Shown piece after piece: positions 6,593 to 15,000 of a stretch of DNA of 64,000 nt. Under the pieces are notes generated by a model. It was not told where the DNA came from and did no database searches. It saw only the letters and a list, made by a program, of their open reading frames with translations. How positions within the stretch are numbered: the stretch's first letter is position 1; the number at the start of each line of letters is the position of its first letter. Source of the stretch: a virus; IMG/VR virus record IMGVR_UViG_3300032770_000011, positions 1 to 64,000 of that record, one strand, 5' to 3'. A program made the translations under genes and the position numbers.

Positions 6593-8420
6593 TTTCAACC
6601 GACTGACAATTGCCGATTTCCGCCGCTTCAGTTCCCCTGTTGAATTGGAACTCGGGGGTGCACCGGGCCTCATCTTCGTACGAGGACGTAACGACGTCGA
6701 GCCCAGATTGTCCCCTAATGGAGCCGGGAAGTCATCCCTATTTGCGGCCCTCTGCTGGTGCCTCTACGGACAGACCGCAGACGGACTTCGCAATCCCGAT
6801 GTGAAGCCTTGGGACACGACAAAGATTCCTACTGTCACCCTAGAAGTAACAATTGATAACAACCCCCACATCATCACCCGCCGCGCCGTTACCAACGGCT
6901 TGACCATCGACGAGGAGCCTAGTCATTCCGAAGCTGCCGCCGAATTGATTGAACTGCCCTTCGAAGTCTTCATCAATACGATCCTGCAAGCCCAGGGCCA
7001 GCCGCTCTTTCTGGATCGCACTCCAAAGGACAAGATGCAATTGTTCTCGGAGGTCCTGAACTTCGACCGCTGGGAAACCTACTCCGAGAAGGCGTCTGAC
7101 AAGGTCAAGGAGTTGACCACTTTAGAAGCCGAATTGAATGGCGAATTGACCGGGCTGGAGGCAGCGCGTCAGCAAGCCGAAGAGCTCCTGGCTTCGACCA
7201 AGAAGCATTCAGAGGAATGGGAAGCCGCCCGACTGGACCGTGTCAAGAAGCTGAAGGCAGAATTGAAAGAGAAGGAAGCCTTACTCACGCAGCAGTCAAA
7301 GAAACTGGCGGATGCTGACCTCACCTATGATAGCGCCGAGACCGAATTGAAGGCGCTACGTTCAGGCCTCCCTAAGCTGCAGCAAGCCTATACGAGTGCA
7401 GAAGCGGCGTTAGCGGTTGCCGAACAGGAACTGCGTACGAAGAATGCCGACCTGAAGAAGTTGACGCGGGAATTGGATGAACTCGGCGAAGCGGATACCT
7501 GCCCCACCTGTGGCCAGCCTATCAAGGGTACTGAGCTAGGTAAGCATAAACGTGAACTGGCCAAGAAGCTGAAGGAGCTCCAAACCGAAATAAAAGTGGG
7601 TGTACCGGAGAAGATTGAGGTTGATCACGAAGAAGCTGGGAAGGCATTGGACAAGGCGCAAGCGCATGTCGCCGCCTTTGAGCGCAAGGCAGAAGAAGCC
7701 CTGACGAACCTGAACTTCCTGAAGCCGCAGGTAGCTTCGCTCAAGACCGAAGTCTTCACCCTGAAGTCTGGTCGCGAAGCTGGTGAGGAAGAGCGCAACC
7801 CTTACGGTGAACAGGTACAGACGCTACGCCGTAAGGTGCAGCAGACCGAAACTGACTGCGCTTCCTTGAAGGAGGACCTCATCAAGCTAGCGCGGCGCAT
7901 CGAGCGCACGAAGTTTTGGGTCAAGGGCTTCAAGGATATGAAGCTTTATCTGATTGAGGAAGTTCTTCAAGAACTGGAATTGACGGCGAACTTACTCCTC
8001 ATCGAAGTAGGGCTGGAGGGTTGGGCAATTCACTTCGACGTCGAGAAAGAGACCAAATCTGGCACCATTCAACGTGGCTTGAATACTACGATACTCTCGC
8101 CCGCCAATAAGGAAGCCGTAAAGTGGGAGAGCTTCTCCGGGGGTGAAGGTCAAAGGCTACGTATCGTTGGCGCTTTGGCACTCTCCGAAGTACTGCTACG
8201 TTATGCCGGAGTGGATTGCAATTTAGAAGTTCTCGATGAACCGACTCGGCACCTTTCGTCAGGAGGGGTAGCGGAACTTTGCGCCTTCTTAGGAGACCGC
8301 GCTGCGTCCCTAGAGAAACGTATATTCCTGATTGACCATATCGCTCGCGAAGGATCCAACTTCTCGGAGGCGGTTACCGTCATCAAGAAAAAGACTGGGA
8401 CTGTGCTGGAGTATACGTAA
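6582..8420 (+). CDS. sbcC-like: SbcC/Rad50-type ATPase
   Basis: 612 aa with a TTG start overlapping the sbcD-like stop by 11 bp. Walker A SPNGAGKSS lies near residue 45, a long coiled coil runs from about 165 to 455 with a zinc hook CPTCGQ near 307, the ABC signature SGGEGQRL near 520, Walker B LEVLDEP near 548 and the H-loop IDH near 587. It is shorter than bacterial SbcC (about 1,000 aa) and matches T4 gp46-like phage versions. Expected to clamp DNA ends and drive the nuclease subunit. Confidence 0.9.
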   Translation: MRLDFNRLTIADFRRFSSPVELELGGAPGLIFVRGRNDVEPRLSPNGAGKSSLFAALCWCLYGQTADGLRNPDVKPWDTTKIPTVTLEVTIDNNPHIITRRAVTNGLTIDEEPSHSEAAAELIELPFEVFINTILQAQGQPLFLDRTPKDKMQLFSEVLNFDRWETYSEKASDKVKELTTLEAELNGELTGLEAARQQAEELLASTKKHSEEWEAARLDRVKKLKAELKEKEALLTQQSKKLADADLTYDSAETELKALRSGLPKLQQAYTSAEAALAVAEQELRTKNADLKKLTRELDELGEADTCPTCGQPIKGTELGKHKRELAKKLKELQTEIKVGVPEKIEVDHEEAGKALDKAQAHVAAFERKAEEALTNLNFLKPQVASLKTEVFTLKSGREAGEEERNPYGEQVQTLRRKVQQTETDCASLKEDLIKLARRIERTKFWVKGFKDMKLYLIEEVLQELELTANLLLIEVGLEGWAIHFDVEKETKSGTIQRGLNTTILSPANKEAVKWESFSGGEGQRLRIVGALALSEVLLRYAGVDCNLEVLDEPTRHLSSGGVAELCAFLGDRAASLEKRIFLIDHIAREGSNFSEAVTVIKKKTGTVLEYT

Positions 8421-8582
8421 ATGGTATTCAATATTCTTCAGCAAGGAACTCGCTCCTGTCGTAAATGTGGAGCACGTCTGGGGCTTCTAGAGGGAAGTCT
8501 TCTTGATCCCATTTGTGATGAGTGCAAGCGTAAAGAACGCGAAGCCCAACGTGAAAAACAAAAAGACCCACGCAGCCCCTGA
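8421..8582 (+). CDS. 53-aa zinc-ribbon protein
   Basis: Begins on the base after the SbcC stop (TAA-ATG). Two Cys pairs, SCRKCGA and ICDECKR, 15 residues apart form a likely zinc ribbon, followed by a highly charged Lys/Arg/Glu tail. Last gene of the + strand operon; possibly a DNA-binding accessory of the recombination proteins. The short gap after it separates the two convergent transcription units and has one hairpin (8618-8638) but no clear terminator. Confidence 0.65.
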   Translation: MVFNILQQGTRSCRKCGARLGLLEGSLLDPICDECKRKEREAQREKQKDPRSP

Positions 8583-8647
8583 GGAGCGGCGTGGGCCAAG
8601 TTGTTGCAGCGGGAGGCGCGTGCATTTACCCCGCACGCTAGGGAAGG

Positions 8648-8773
8648 CTAGGCTCTCCAGAGTAGCGAAAGCGCCGCCAGCAGAACCACCGCCCCCAAAA
8701 GCAGCCCTAGAACGCGGCTGATGAAAGGCGGCGGTGGTACTGGGTTACTATAATCGGCAACCCACTTAGTCAT
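8648..8773 (-). CDS. 41-aa single-span membrane protein
   Basis: Overlaps the end of the CHAP-like gene by 8 bp. The product MTKWVADYSNPVPPPPFISR ends in a strong hydrophobic helix (VLGLLLGAVVLLAALSLLW). The last gene of the long - strand block. Its position after an exported peptidase-like gene suggests a lysis-related or membrane-anchor function, but this is inference. Confidence 0.55.
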   Translation of the reverse strand: MTKWVADYSNPVPPPPFISRVLGLLLGAVVLLAALSLLWRA

Positions 8774-9320
8774 TGTAGGCTAGGCGACCTCCGTGCGGGT
8801 CAACAATCACGTATCCCGCAATTGACCGCACATGCTCACGGGTCAGGTGGTGACCCGAATTGCCGTCATGCACGAGCCAGTCCGATCCGCCAACGTGACT
8901 GATCAGTATCATGACGTGGTGGTTACGCGCTGCCGCCATACCCGGAGCCGGGTAAGCCCTGGGGAAGCGCCTGATCCAATTGTAAGCAAGATTCAAGTCC
9001 GGAATGATCCTCCCGAACACGTAGCGGGACGCCTCACAGCCACAGAAGGCATGAGGACACCCTGCCGGACGCCCGCCAATAACACTTTCTTCACTATAGG
9101 AAGCGTACTCCCTAGGAGTGTACTCCCTACGCTGGACAAATGCCTCTTTCGTAGTCCCCCGGCAACCCCGCAAGTCACATTCAATCTTGCCGGTAGGGGC
9201 GCTGTAGTGTGCAGAATGTCGATAGTGATGGTAGTGGTGCCTATGTCTTGCTTCCGCCGGATGGCTGAGAAGAACCGCGATGATAGAAGCGGCGAATGCC
9301 GCAGTGAATTTGAGCTTCAC
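8766..9320 (-). CDS. exported CHAP/NlpC-like protein of Hyphomicrobiales type
   Basis: 184 aa. A Sec signal peptide (KLKFTAAFAASIIAVLLSHP, cut near AEA-R) is followed by a His-rich linker and a domain with GCPHAFCGCEASRYVFG, then LNLAYNW, FPRAYPAPGM, HHVMILISHVGGSDWLVHD and REHVRSIAGYVIVDP. I know this arrangement from exported Bradyrhizobium/Rhodopseudomonas-type proteins related to CHAP peptidases: Cys in CGC, His in NHHVM, Asp in HDGNSG. It could cut peptidoglycan at lysis or be a host-derived envelope protein. A good indication of host clade. Confidence 0.7.
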   Translation of the reverse strand: MKLKFTAAFAASIIAVLLSHPAEARHRHHYHHYRHSAHYSAPTGKIECDLRGCRGTTKEAFVQRREYTPREYASYSEESVIGGRPAGCPHAFCGCEASRYVFGRIIPDLNLAYNWIRRFPRAYPAPGMAAARNHHVMILISHVGGSDWLVHDGNSGHHLTREHVRSIAGYVIVDPHGGRLAYND

Positions 9321-9423
9321 TGTAGTATCTCCGTTGCTGTTTCAGGGTTAGGTTCGTTCTGAGCCCCCCTCCTAAAGGCGTGCTTTACTGATTACAAGAT
9401 AACAAAGTAAAACATACGCAAGA

Positions 9424-9873
9424 CTATTTCTTTTCGGATAGTCTCCATATCATATCCCACAACCGAATGACCTGCGCTGCATTGTGATCAATCTTGTCAT
9501 TGACTTCTTTCTTGAACTCTTCATGCTCACGTATCGAGACAAATTTATTGTCGGTTTCCTTCTCAAAGGCGTGGTGTTGACTATCGATTCTGGAAACTTC
9601 ACTCGCCGTCTTGTCAGCGTCGCGCTGCAGCGGCGAAATGAAGGCGAAGAACAATCCCCCAATCAAGGTGGCCGCCATGATGTAGGTCTGCCACTGCGGC
9701 TGGCTACGCTGGTCTATCTTGGAATTGATGGAAGCTACGGCGTCGTCAATCCTGTTGCCAAGACCAACAACTGCCGAACTCAGGTTCTTCAGGTCAGATT
9801 CAAAGGCGTCCTGCCTTGCTGCCAAAGCAGCAAGGGCCACCTCCCCGGCGTGGTTATTCATCATCCTTGGCAT
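9424..9873 (-). CDS. membrane-anchored coiled-coil protein
   Basis: 149 aa, start chosen at MPRMMNN because AAGGGGAAG lies 8 bp before it; a longer frame would run into the upstream gene. Two coiled-coil stretches (about 20-58 and 85-140) flank one transmembrane helix (about 64-80, YIMAATLIGGLFFAFIS). Topology resembles phage spanin or holin-associated proteins. Belongs to a run of small membrane genes at the end of the late operon. Confidence 0.65.
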   Translation of the reverse strand: MPRMMNNHAGEVALAALAARQDAFESDLKNLSSAVVGLGNRIDDAVASINSKIDQRSQPQWQTYIMAATLIGGLFFAFISPLQRDADKTASEVSRIDSQHHAFEKETDNKFVSIREHEEFKKEVNDKIDHNAAQVIRLWDMIWRLSEKK

Positions 9874-9874
9874 A

Positions 9875-10303
9875 CTACTTCCCCTTAAGTTCGCCATCGA
9901 GTTTCTTCTGTCTTCGTTCAATGGACTGTGTGAGCCGTTCGATGATCAACGGCGCTGTCGTACTGTCAGGATGCTTATGCAGCTCTTCTTGGGCGTCCTT
10001 CAATGCCTGTCGCTGGTCCTTCAGAATCAAGTAATTGATTGCGTAGTCGTGGTCAGTCTGTACTTTGATATAAGGCGCGGTATTGGTTTCCAGTAGTTCA
10101 CGAGTCCACCCATGCAGCGCAATCTTCCACGGGTCGGAAGTCGTGTTGATATAGTCCAGCCCTTTGATACCGCCCGGTACTGCCGCCAATAAAGCTAGCA
10201 CAGCCGTAGCCGACTTGATGGGGTTGCGCTTGATCAACGCCCAAAGTCGTGCACGTCTGGAGGAGAGTTTAGAGGCTGAACGACGCTTTGCGCGTTTTGC
10301 CAT
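9875..10303 (-). CDS. basic membrane protein, unknown
   Basis: 142 aa. A very basic N-terminus (AKRAKRRSASKLSSRRAR) precedes one hydrophobic helix (SATAVLALLAAVPGGI), then a soluble helical C-terminal domain with repeated acidic/basic heptads. The stop lies 2 bp before the next start. Could act in lysis timing or inner-membrane attachment; family unknown. Confidence 0.6.
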   Translation of the reverse strand: MAKRAKRRSASKLSSRRARLWALIKRNPIKSATAVLALLAAVPGGIKGLDYINTTSDPWKIALHGWTRELLETNTAPYIKVQTDHDYAINYLILKDQRQALKDAQEELHKHPDSTTAPLIIERLTQSIERRQKKLDGELKGK

Positions 10304-10314
10304 TTACCCAAATT

Positions 10315-10638
10315 TCAGGTTGGGCCGGAGCCTTGCTGTTCTAGGATATCAACAGCTGTCGGGGTTGCAGGCGGGGTGGTCTGCAGGAATGCTACAACGT
10401 CCCGCGCAGCGGGTAAGACTGTATTGATTTCAAGTAGCGCCTGGTTGATGACAGGCGTGGCCTGCGTGACTAGCGGCTGCGCTTCGGCGACGACCGCCAG
10501 AAGCTTCTGGATCAAGGCTTCGTTCTGTTTGTACAAATTGAGAAGGGCTGCCACGGCGGGCAGCGCCTTCTCCACTTCATCAATCGTGGCCTGCGGTACG
10601 CCACTCAACCGTAGCAGTGTTGTCTCGACCCCATTCAT
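10315..10638 (-). CDS. hypothetical helical 107-aa protein
   Basis: Ala/Leu/Val-rich, predicted almost all helical (EKALPAVAALLNLYKQ, LLAVVAEAQPLVTQ) with no charge-free stretch long enough to be a clear membrane span. Overlaps the upstream gene by ATGA. Probably a structural or lysis-module coiled coil. Confidence 0.6.
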   Translation of the reverse strand: MNGVETTLLRLSGVPQATIDEVEKALPAVAALLNLYKQNEALIQKLLAVVAEAQPLVTQATPVINQALLEINTVLPAARDVVAFLQTTPPATPTAVDILEQQGSGPT

Positions 10639-10871
10639 GGCTTTACCGGAGCTTTCTTAGGTATGACGATGGGCTTGATGGGCGTGAACTTGGCGGTTCG
10701 CTTGGCCTTGCGTGCAGCAATATAGTTCCGCACTCCGGTGACGTCGGCTACGACTTTGTCTGTCGTCGAAAGGATCGTTCCGATAGCCCCAAGCGTTGGG
10801 GCTATCTCTTGAACGACGCCGCTGATGTGGACGACAGCAACGACCACTCCGGCGATGACGATGCCTGACAT
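10635..10871 (-). CDS. small membrane protein, holin-like
   Basis: 78 aa: a hydrophobic N-terminal helix (GIVIAGVVVAVVHISGVV), a second weakly hydrophobic segment, and a very basic Pro/Lys tail (KPIVIPKKAPVKP). Size, topology and position in a lysis-like cluster suit a holin or antiholin, but no family match can be claimed. Confidence 0.55.
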   Translation of the reverse strand: MSGIVIAGVVVAVVHISGVVQEIAPTLGAIGTILSTTDKVVADVTGVRNYIAARKAKRTAKFTPIKPIVIPKKAPVKP

Positions 10872-10877
10872 GGTGCG

Positions 10878-11372
10878 TTATGCCGTTGGGGTTGGCGCAG
10901 GCGCAGGCGGTGGGAGTGTCGCCTGAATAGCCGCCGCGAGGGATGCCGCACCGGCTGCCGCAACCTGCAGTGCCTTCGTAGCCTTGTAGCCGTCGGTCAA
11001 TGCCGTACTGGCATTATTTGACACAGCGTCGTTATTCAAGGCGGTATTGACACCTGCGACGGCATCATTCACGGCCTGAATACCCTTCGAAAGCTCTGGC
11101 GGGATTGCAATGCCAGCCGAACTGAGGGCATTCACGCTGCCCTGGACGGCAGAGACTGTCTGCGCAACCTGGCCAATATGTGTGCCAAGCCAGCTGAGGG
11201 AGTACTGCAGATCCTCGGCGGCAACTTCGATGCCAGCTTCGATATTCTGGCAGACGGCGATCACGTCGCCTTCGAACACTTGCCATTCCGCCTTGATGTT
11301 GGCGAAGAAGGCGTCGATCGCATTGGTCGTTGCAGGAGCAGCAGAAGCGGTGGCTTGAGTGGTGTCAGTCAT
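10878..11372 (-). CDS. hypothetical 164-aa Ala-rich helical protein
   Basis: The N-terminus is Ala/Thr-rich and disordered; the body has long amphipathic helices (EWQVFEGDVIAVCQNIEAGI, VNDAVAGVNTALNN); the C-terminus is Pro/Ala repeats. It resembles phage protein families of unknown function encoded beside holins in rhizobial phages, an impression rather than an identified domain. Confidence 0.6.
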   Translation of the reverse strand: MTDTTQATASAAPATTNAIDAFFANIKAEWQVFEGDVIAVCQNIEAGIEVAAEDLQYSLSWLGTHIGQVAQTVSAVQGSVNALSSAGIAIPPELSKGIQAVNDAVAGVNTALNNDAVSNNASTALTDGYKATKALQVAAAGAASLAAAIQATLPPPAPAPTPTA

Positions 11373-11384
11373 CGGTTATCCTTT

Positions 11385-11624
11385 TCAGGTTTTCGGACCA
11401 AGGGGGAATTGCGCTAGAGCTTGCGGCGTTGACGCCGAAGGGATCATGTGCAGCACCGCGTTGACCGCGTTGATGGCGCCGCCGAGAAATGCAGCCCACG
11501 CCGTGATGTGGTTCGCTGTAGCGGCATCAAACAGCGTAGTGAGTTGCGCCGTACTGATAGCGATGAAGGATAGCAGCGCCGCAATAACGCTGATCCAGAT
11601 GCCTACTTTTGGTGAGATTGTCAT
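11385..11624 (-). CDS. two-span membrane protein, probable holin
   Basis: 79 aa with two hydrophobic helices (about 8-27 and 40-60: VGIWISVIAALLSFIAIS; HITAWAAFLGGAINAVNAV) and a short C-terminal tail. The class II holin-like topology and its position in a cluster of membrane genes make it the best holin candidate in the window, working with the GH108-type endolysin at 27.5-28.0 kb. Confidence 0.6.
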   Translation of the reverse strand: MTISPKVGIWISVIAALLSFIAISTAQLTTLFDAATANHITAWAAFLGGAINAVNAVLHMIPSASTPQALAQFPLGPKT

Positions 11625-11647
11625 TGTCTCGGTACTCCTTCGTTGCG

Positions 11648-11941
11648 TTACTTCTTCTTTTCCGGTTCCTTCTTGGGCACTTCGGCCTTCTTTGGTGGCT
11701 CCGACTTCTTAGCAGCGTCTGCCTTTTCCTTTGCCTCGGCTTGCGCCTTGACGATGGCTTGCTGCTCCCAGACATTCAATTGCTGGATGACCGGAGCGGA
11801 GAATTTGAAGGGCTGTTCGTTCAGCCACTTCATGAAGTCCTGGTGTTGCTGTTCGGTAATGGTGTAAGGAACGAAGGGCGAGGTTTGTTGAGCGAAGGCT
11901 ACGGACGGCAGCAACGCTAGCAGTAGGTACACTTTTCGCAC
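11648..11941 (-). CDS. exported Lys-rich protein, unknown
   Basis: 97 aa. A clean Sec signal peptide (RKVYLLLALLPSVAFA-Q) is followed by a short folded region (FMKWLNEQPFKFSAPVIQQL) and a Lys/Ala/Pro/Glu tail. The periplasmic fate and lysis-cluster location suggest an envelope-disruption helper such as an outer spanin subunit, although no lipobox Cys is present. Confidence 0.6.
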   Translation of the reverse strand: MRKVYLLLALLPSVAFAQQTSPFVPYTITEQQHQDFMKWLNEQPFKFSAPVIQQLNVWEQQAIVKAQAEAKEKADAAKKSEPPKKAEVPKKEPEKKK

Positions 11942-12037
11942 GGAGACGTCTCCTCATCAGGTTTCGGAATTAGAGAAGGCCAGTATAGCGCAAAAGTGAC
12001 GACTTCCCTAGTCTAGAAATTGACGAAGTTAAAACTT

Positions 12038-15000
12038 CTAGGTGCGGCGGCGGAAGTGCCTGCACCACCCACCCGGATCAATCGGCGACGAAACTAGAGT
12101 ACAAGCTGGACCGCCATGTTCTGCCGAGAGGAACATGACGCACACGGAGCAGTGCCGATTTGGGCGTTCTGAGTGGGCAACATAGCCAACAGTCTTGTGC
12201 GCCAGCTTCTTGCGTTCCGGAGCCTTGAAGGGAGCCTTCGTGTCACCGTCTTTTACCCAGTCCTTGAATTGCGCAAGAGTCATGGAGTGCACTGCGCCTA
12301 TGCGTGCTGCACCTTTGCCGTCACTGAAGGCTTTCTTATAGGTGTGAATGAACTGCGTCTTACTTCCCCAGCCAATTCCGATTTTATGTTCGTCGAATTT
12401 CTTCGTGTCTTTGTCGATCTGATCAATTATAAAGACATGCGGCGCTTTGGTGTGAGGACCCAAATAGACGTCGAGATGATCCTTATCTTTTCCGACCGTG
12501 CCTTTTAGATAACCGTACGCTGCCGGCATTACAACCGACCATTTGCGTCCATCTTTCCCAATTCCTTCGCGCTTCGAACCTTTGGCGTTTTCCACCGAGA
12601 TTTCGAAGCCGTGGCGGTGCACCGTATCTTTACTGTAATTTCCTGCCGACTTTTGCGCTTCCGTCGGGGCAGAATTTATATTCGCTGGATTTACCCGGCC
12701 TCCAGCCGCACGTTCTGGAAGGTACTCTGGCTGGCTGCCGTTCTGTTGATGGCTTATTGGCCGTGGAATTTTCTCATTGTAGGTCTCAGCTGCTACTTTT
12801 CCACCCCGCGCAAACAACGGCAATCCCTGCCGTAGAACCTGCTCCCGGAGTTGAGGAGTTATGCGAAGGACGGGGACTTTAAGAGGTGGAGGTTCAAACG
12901 CAATTGCCTTTGCCTTGGATTCAAAATACATAGGCTCTAGATCAGAGTCCGTTGGATACCGCCACCACATATTGTCTTCTTTTACAGGAGCATCGTACTT
13001 TGCTGGGTTGAGATCTTTCCACTCCACCTTCGCCCCGAACTTCTTGCCGATGGCATTGGCCTTATCGACGAGCATTTTGTCATAAAAACCACGCATTCCC
13101 TCGCCGCCGACCTTGAGATCATTGTCTTCCAGGAAGTGGAAGCCTTGTGCGCCTACTTTCGTAGGTTTGTTCACAATACGGTCAGCAGCATCCTTACCAA
13201 TATAATCGGCGAGTTTGTCAGGGGCGACGTTCGACTGCGTCAGTACCTTATTGTCGCCTTTGAAGGCACGCAGTTCCTGCGATTTGGGATCCCAGGTGAT
13301 TGTATCAACATGTTTACTCAAATCGTATCGCGCTGCCTGTTGCTCGCCCGGTGTCCATGAAATTGCGTCCTTGTTTTCGTGCACAGCCTTGGCGATGGCG
13401 CGCTTCAAGAGCAGATCTGGCCAGGTTTGTTTGAAGGGAGCATCGGGGATACCATGCGTTGCAGAAATAGAGTAGTCTCCTGTTTCTTCGCCAGGACGCC
13501 CCTCTTGATATCCATGCTTCCGGCCCTGCTGATGCCAGTCGCTCTGCAACTCTTCCAAATGCAAACTCTTTCCCACTCCAGGAATATCCCGGTCGTTCAT
13601 GCGCAAATGGGCAATGACATTGGGTTCGTCCCAGTGGGAAGAGTGGTAAACGTCAGGACGTTCTTGGTTCTGGTACCTTGCAAAGTAGTCTCTTAATTCT
13701 CCTCGATCTGGTAACTCGCCAAAGTCCTCCTTGTACTGTTTGCGAAGGTTATTCAATTCTGCAGGAGATAGTTGCTCAAAGTTGGACTTGCCTTTTGTGG
13801 GCTTAGTCAGCAGCAATTCCCGATAATTCTCGCCACCGGGGAGTTGGTAGTCGGAGTATTTCGTCCCGCCAGAAAGCAGCCGTAGGTTGTTGTCGGCTAC
13901 TTCTGTTGATAAATCATGCAGAACGTCTGGGTCTTTAGTTCTAAGGTCACGCAAAGCATTGTTTGCATTGAGGCGTGCTCCCTGCGCAGAGTTCCCAGTA
14001 GCGATGATGTTGCCTTGATTGTCAAAGGCAACATGTAAGCCATTTATTTCTTCAATGCGTGAAAGTTCTGGGGTAGCATCCTCCCAAACGTGCATGAGGC
14101 GGTCAGCTTCTTCGCCGAGGGCATCCTCATCTAGATTAGTCCCCTTCTTCTCTACCTCCTGCAGCCCTACGCCTTGCTCACGGGCATGTTGCAGCAATTG
14201 ATCCCTCGTCACCAGCCCCTGCGGCAGATTCTCCGGATTGTCCAGCCCCAGCCAGCCGAGTTCCTCCTTCTTGATGCCCGGTTGATTGCGCAGCCAATTG
14301 GCCCACTGCGACGCCTGCATCTTCTGTTGTGAGGCATTCGCAATCGTGTGTTCGACGGCAGAGTAGAGAGGTTCGTTGGTATGGGCTAATGCGGAGAGGG
14401 CAGCGCCGGGTTTGGAGGTGTCAGAGCGAAGCATTTCTGCGGCTAGCCCGCCACGACGTGCAATTTCTTGATATTCTGGTTCAACTAAATCGTGATCCAA
14501 CGCGTATTCAACAGCTTTTTCACGCGTAAGATAATGCCCCTTATGATTTACAAACCCAGCAGAACCCCAAGGAAGTGCGTTGGCTTCTTCATCGCTAAGT
14601 CCTAGCCTATCAATAATGGTCTCATGATCAGGGCCTTTATAAATTTTGCCCTCGTATTTTACAGCAGGAGTAAGTTTCCCGCCCGTCATACCCAACGCAC
14701 CTTCCTCCGCTGCGGGCATTCCCGCGCCGCCCGCTAGCGCAGCCATGTCCTGCGCCCGCTGAATGACCTCCTCCGAAGTATGGCCTGTTACCGGATCAAT
14801 GATAGGAGTCTGCCCAGACATGACATCGCCTGCCAAAGTAGTACCTGAGCGTACTAGCCGTTCTGGCCATAACTGATAGCGCGGTCCATTCACGCCAAAC
14901 AGCTTCTGCAGGATTGTCTGCGGGCCGGTGGGGTTCGAAGGGGTTGACTCCAGTGGCGGTGGTCCACCTTCGGCTCCGGTCAGGATAGGAGCGGGGCTAG

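Noticed and set aside
8618-8638. Hairpin GCGTGC/GCACGC between the convergent operons as a terminator
   Set aside because: No T run follows on either strand and the stem is only 6 bp, so an intrinsic terminator cannot be claimed.
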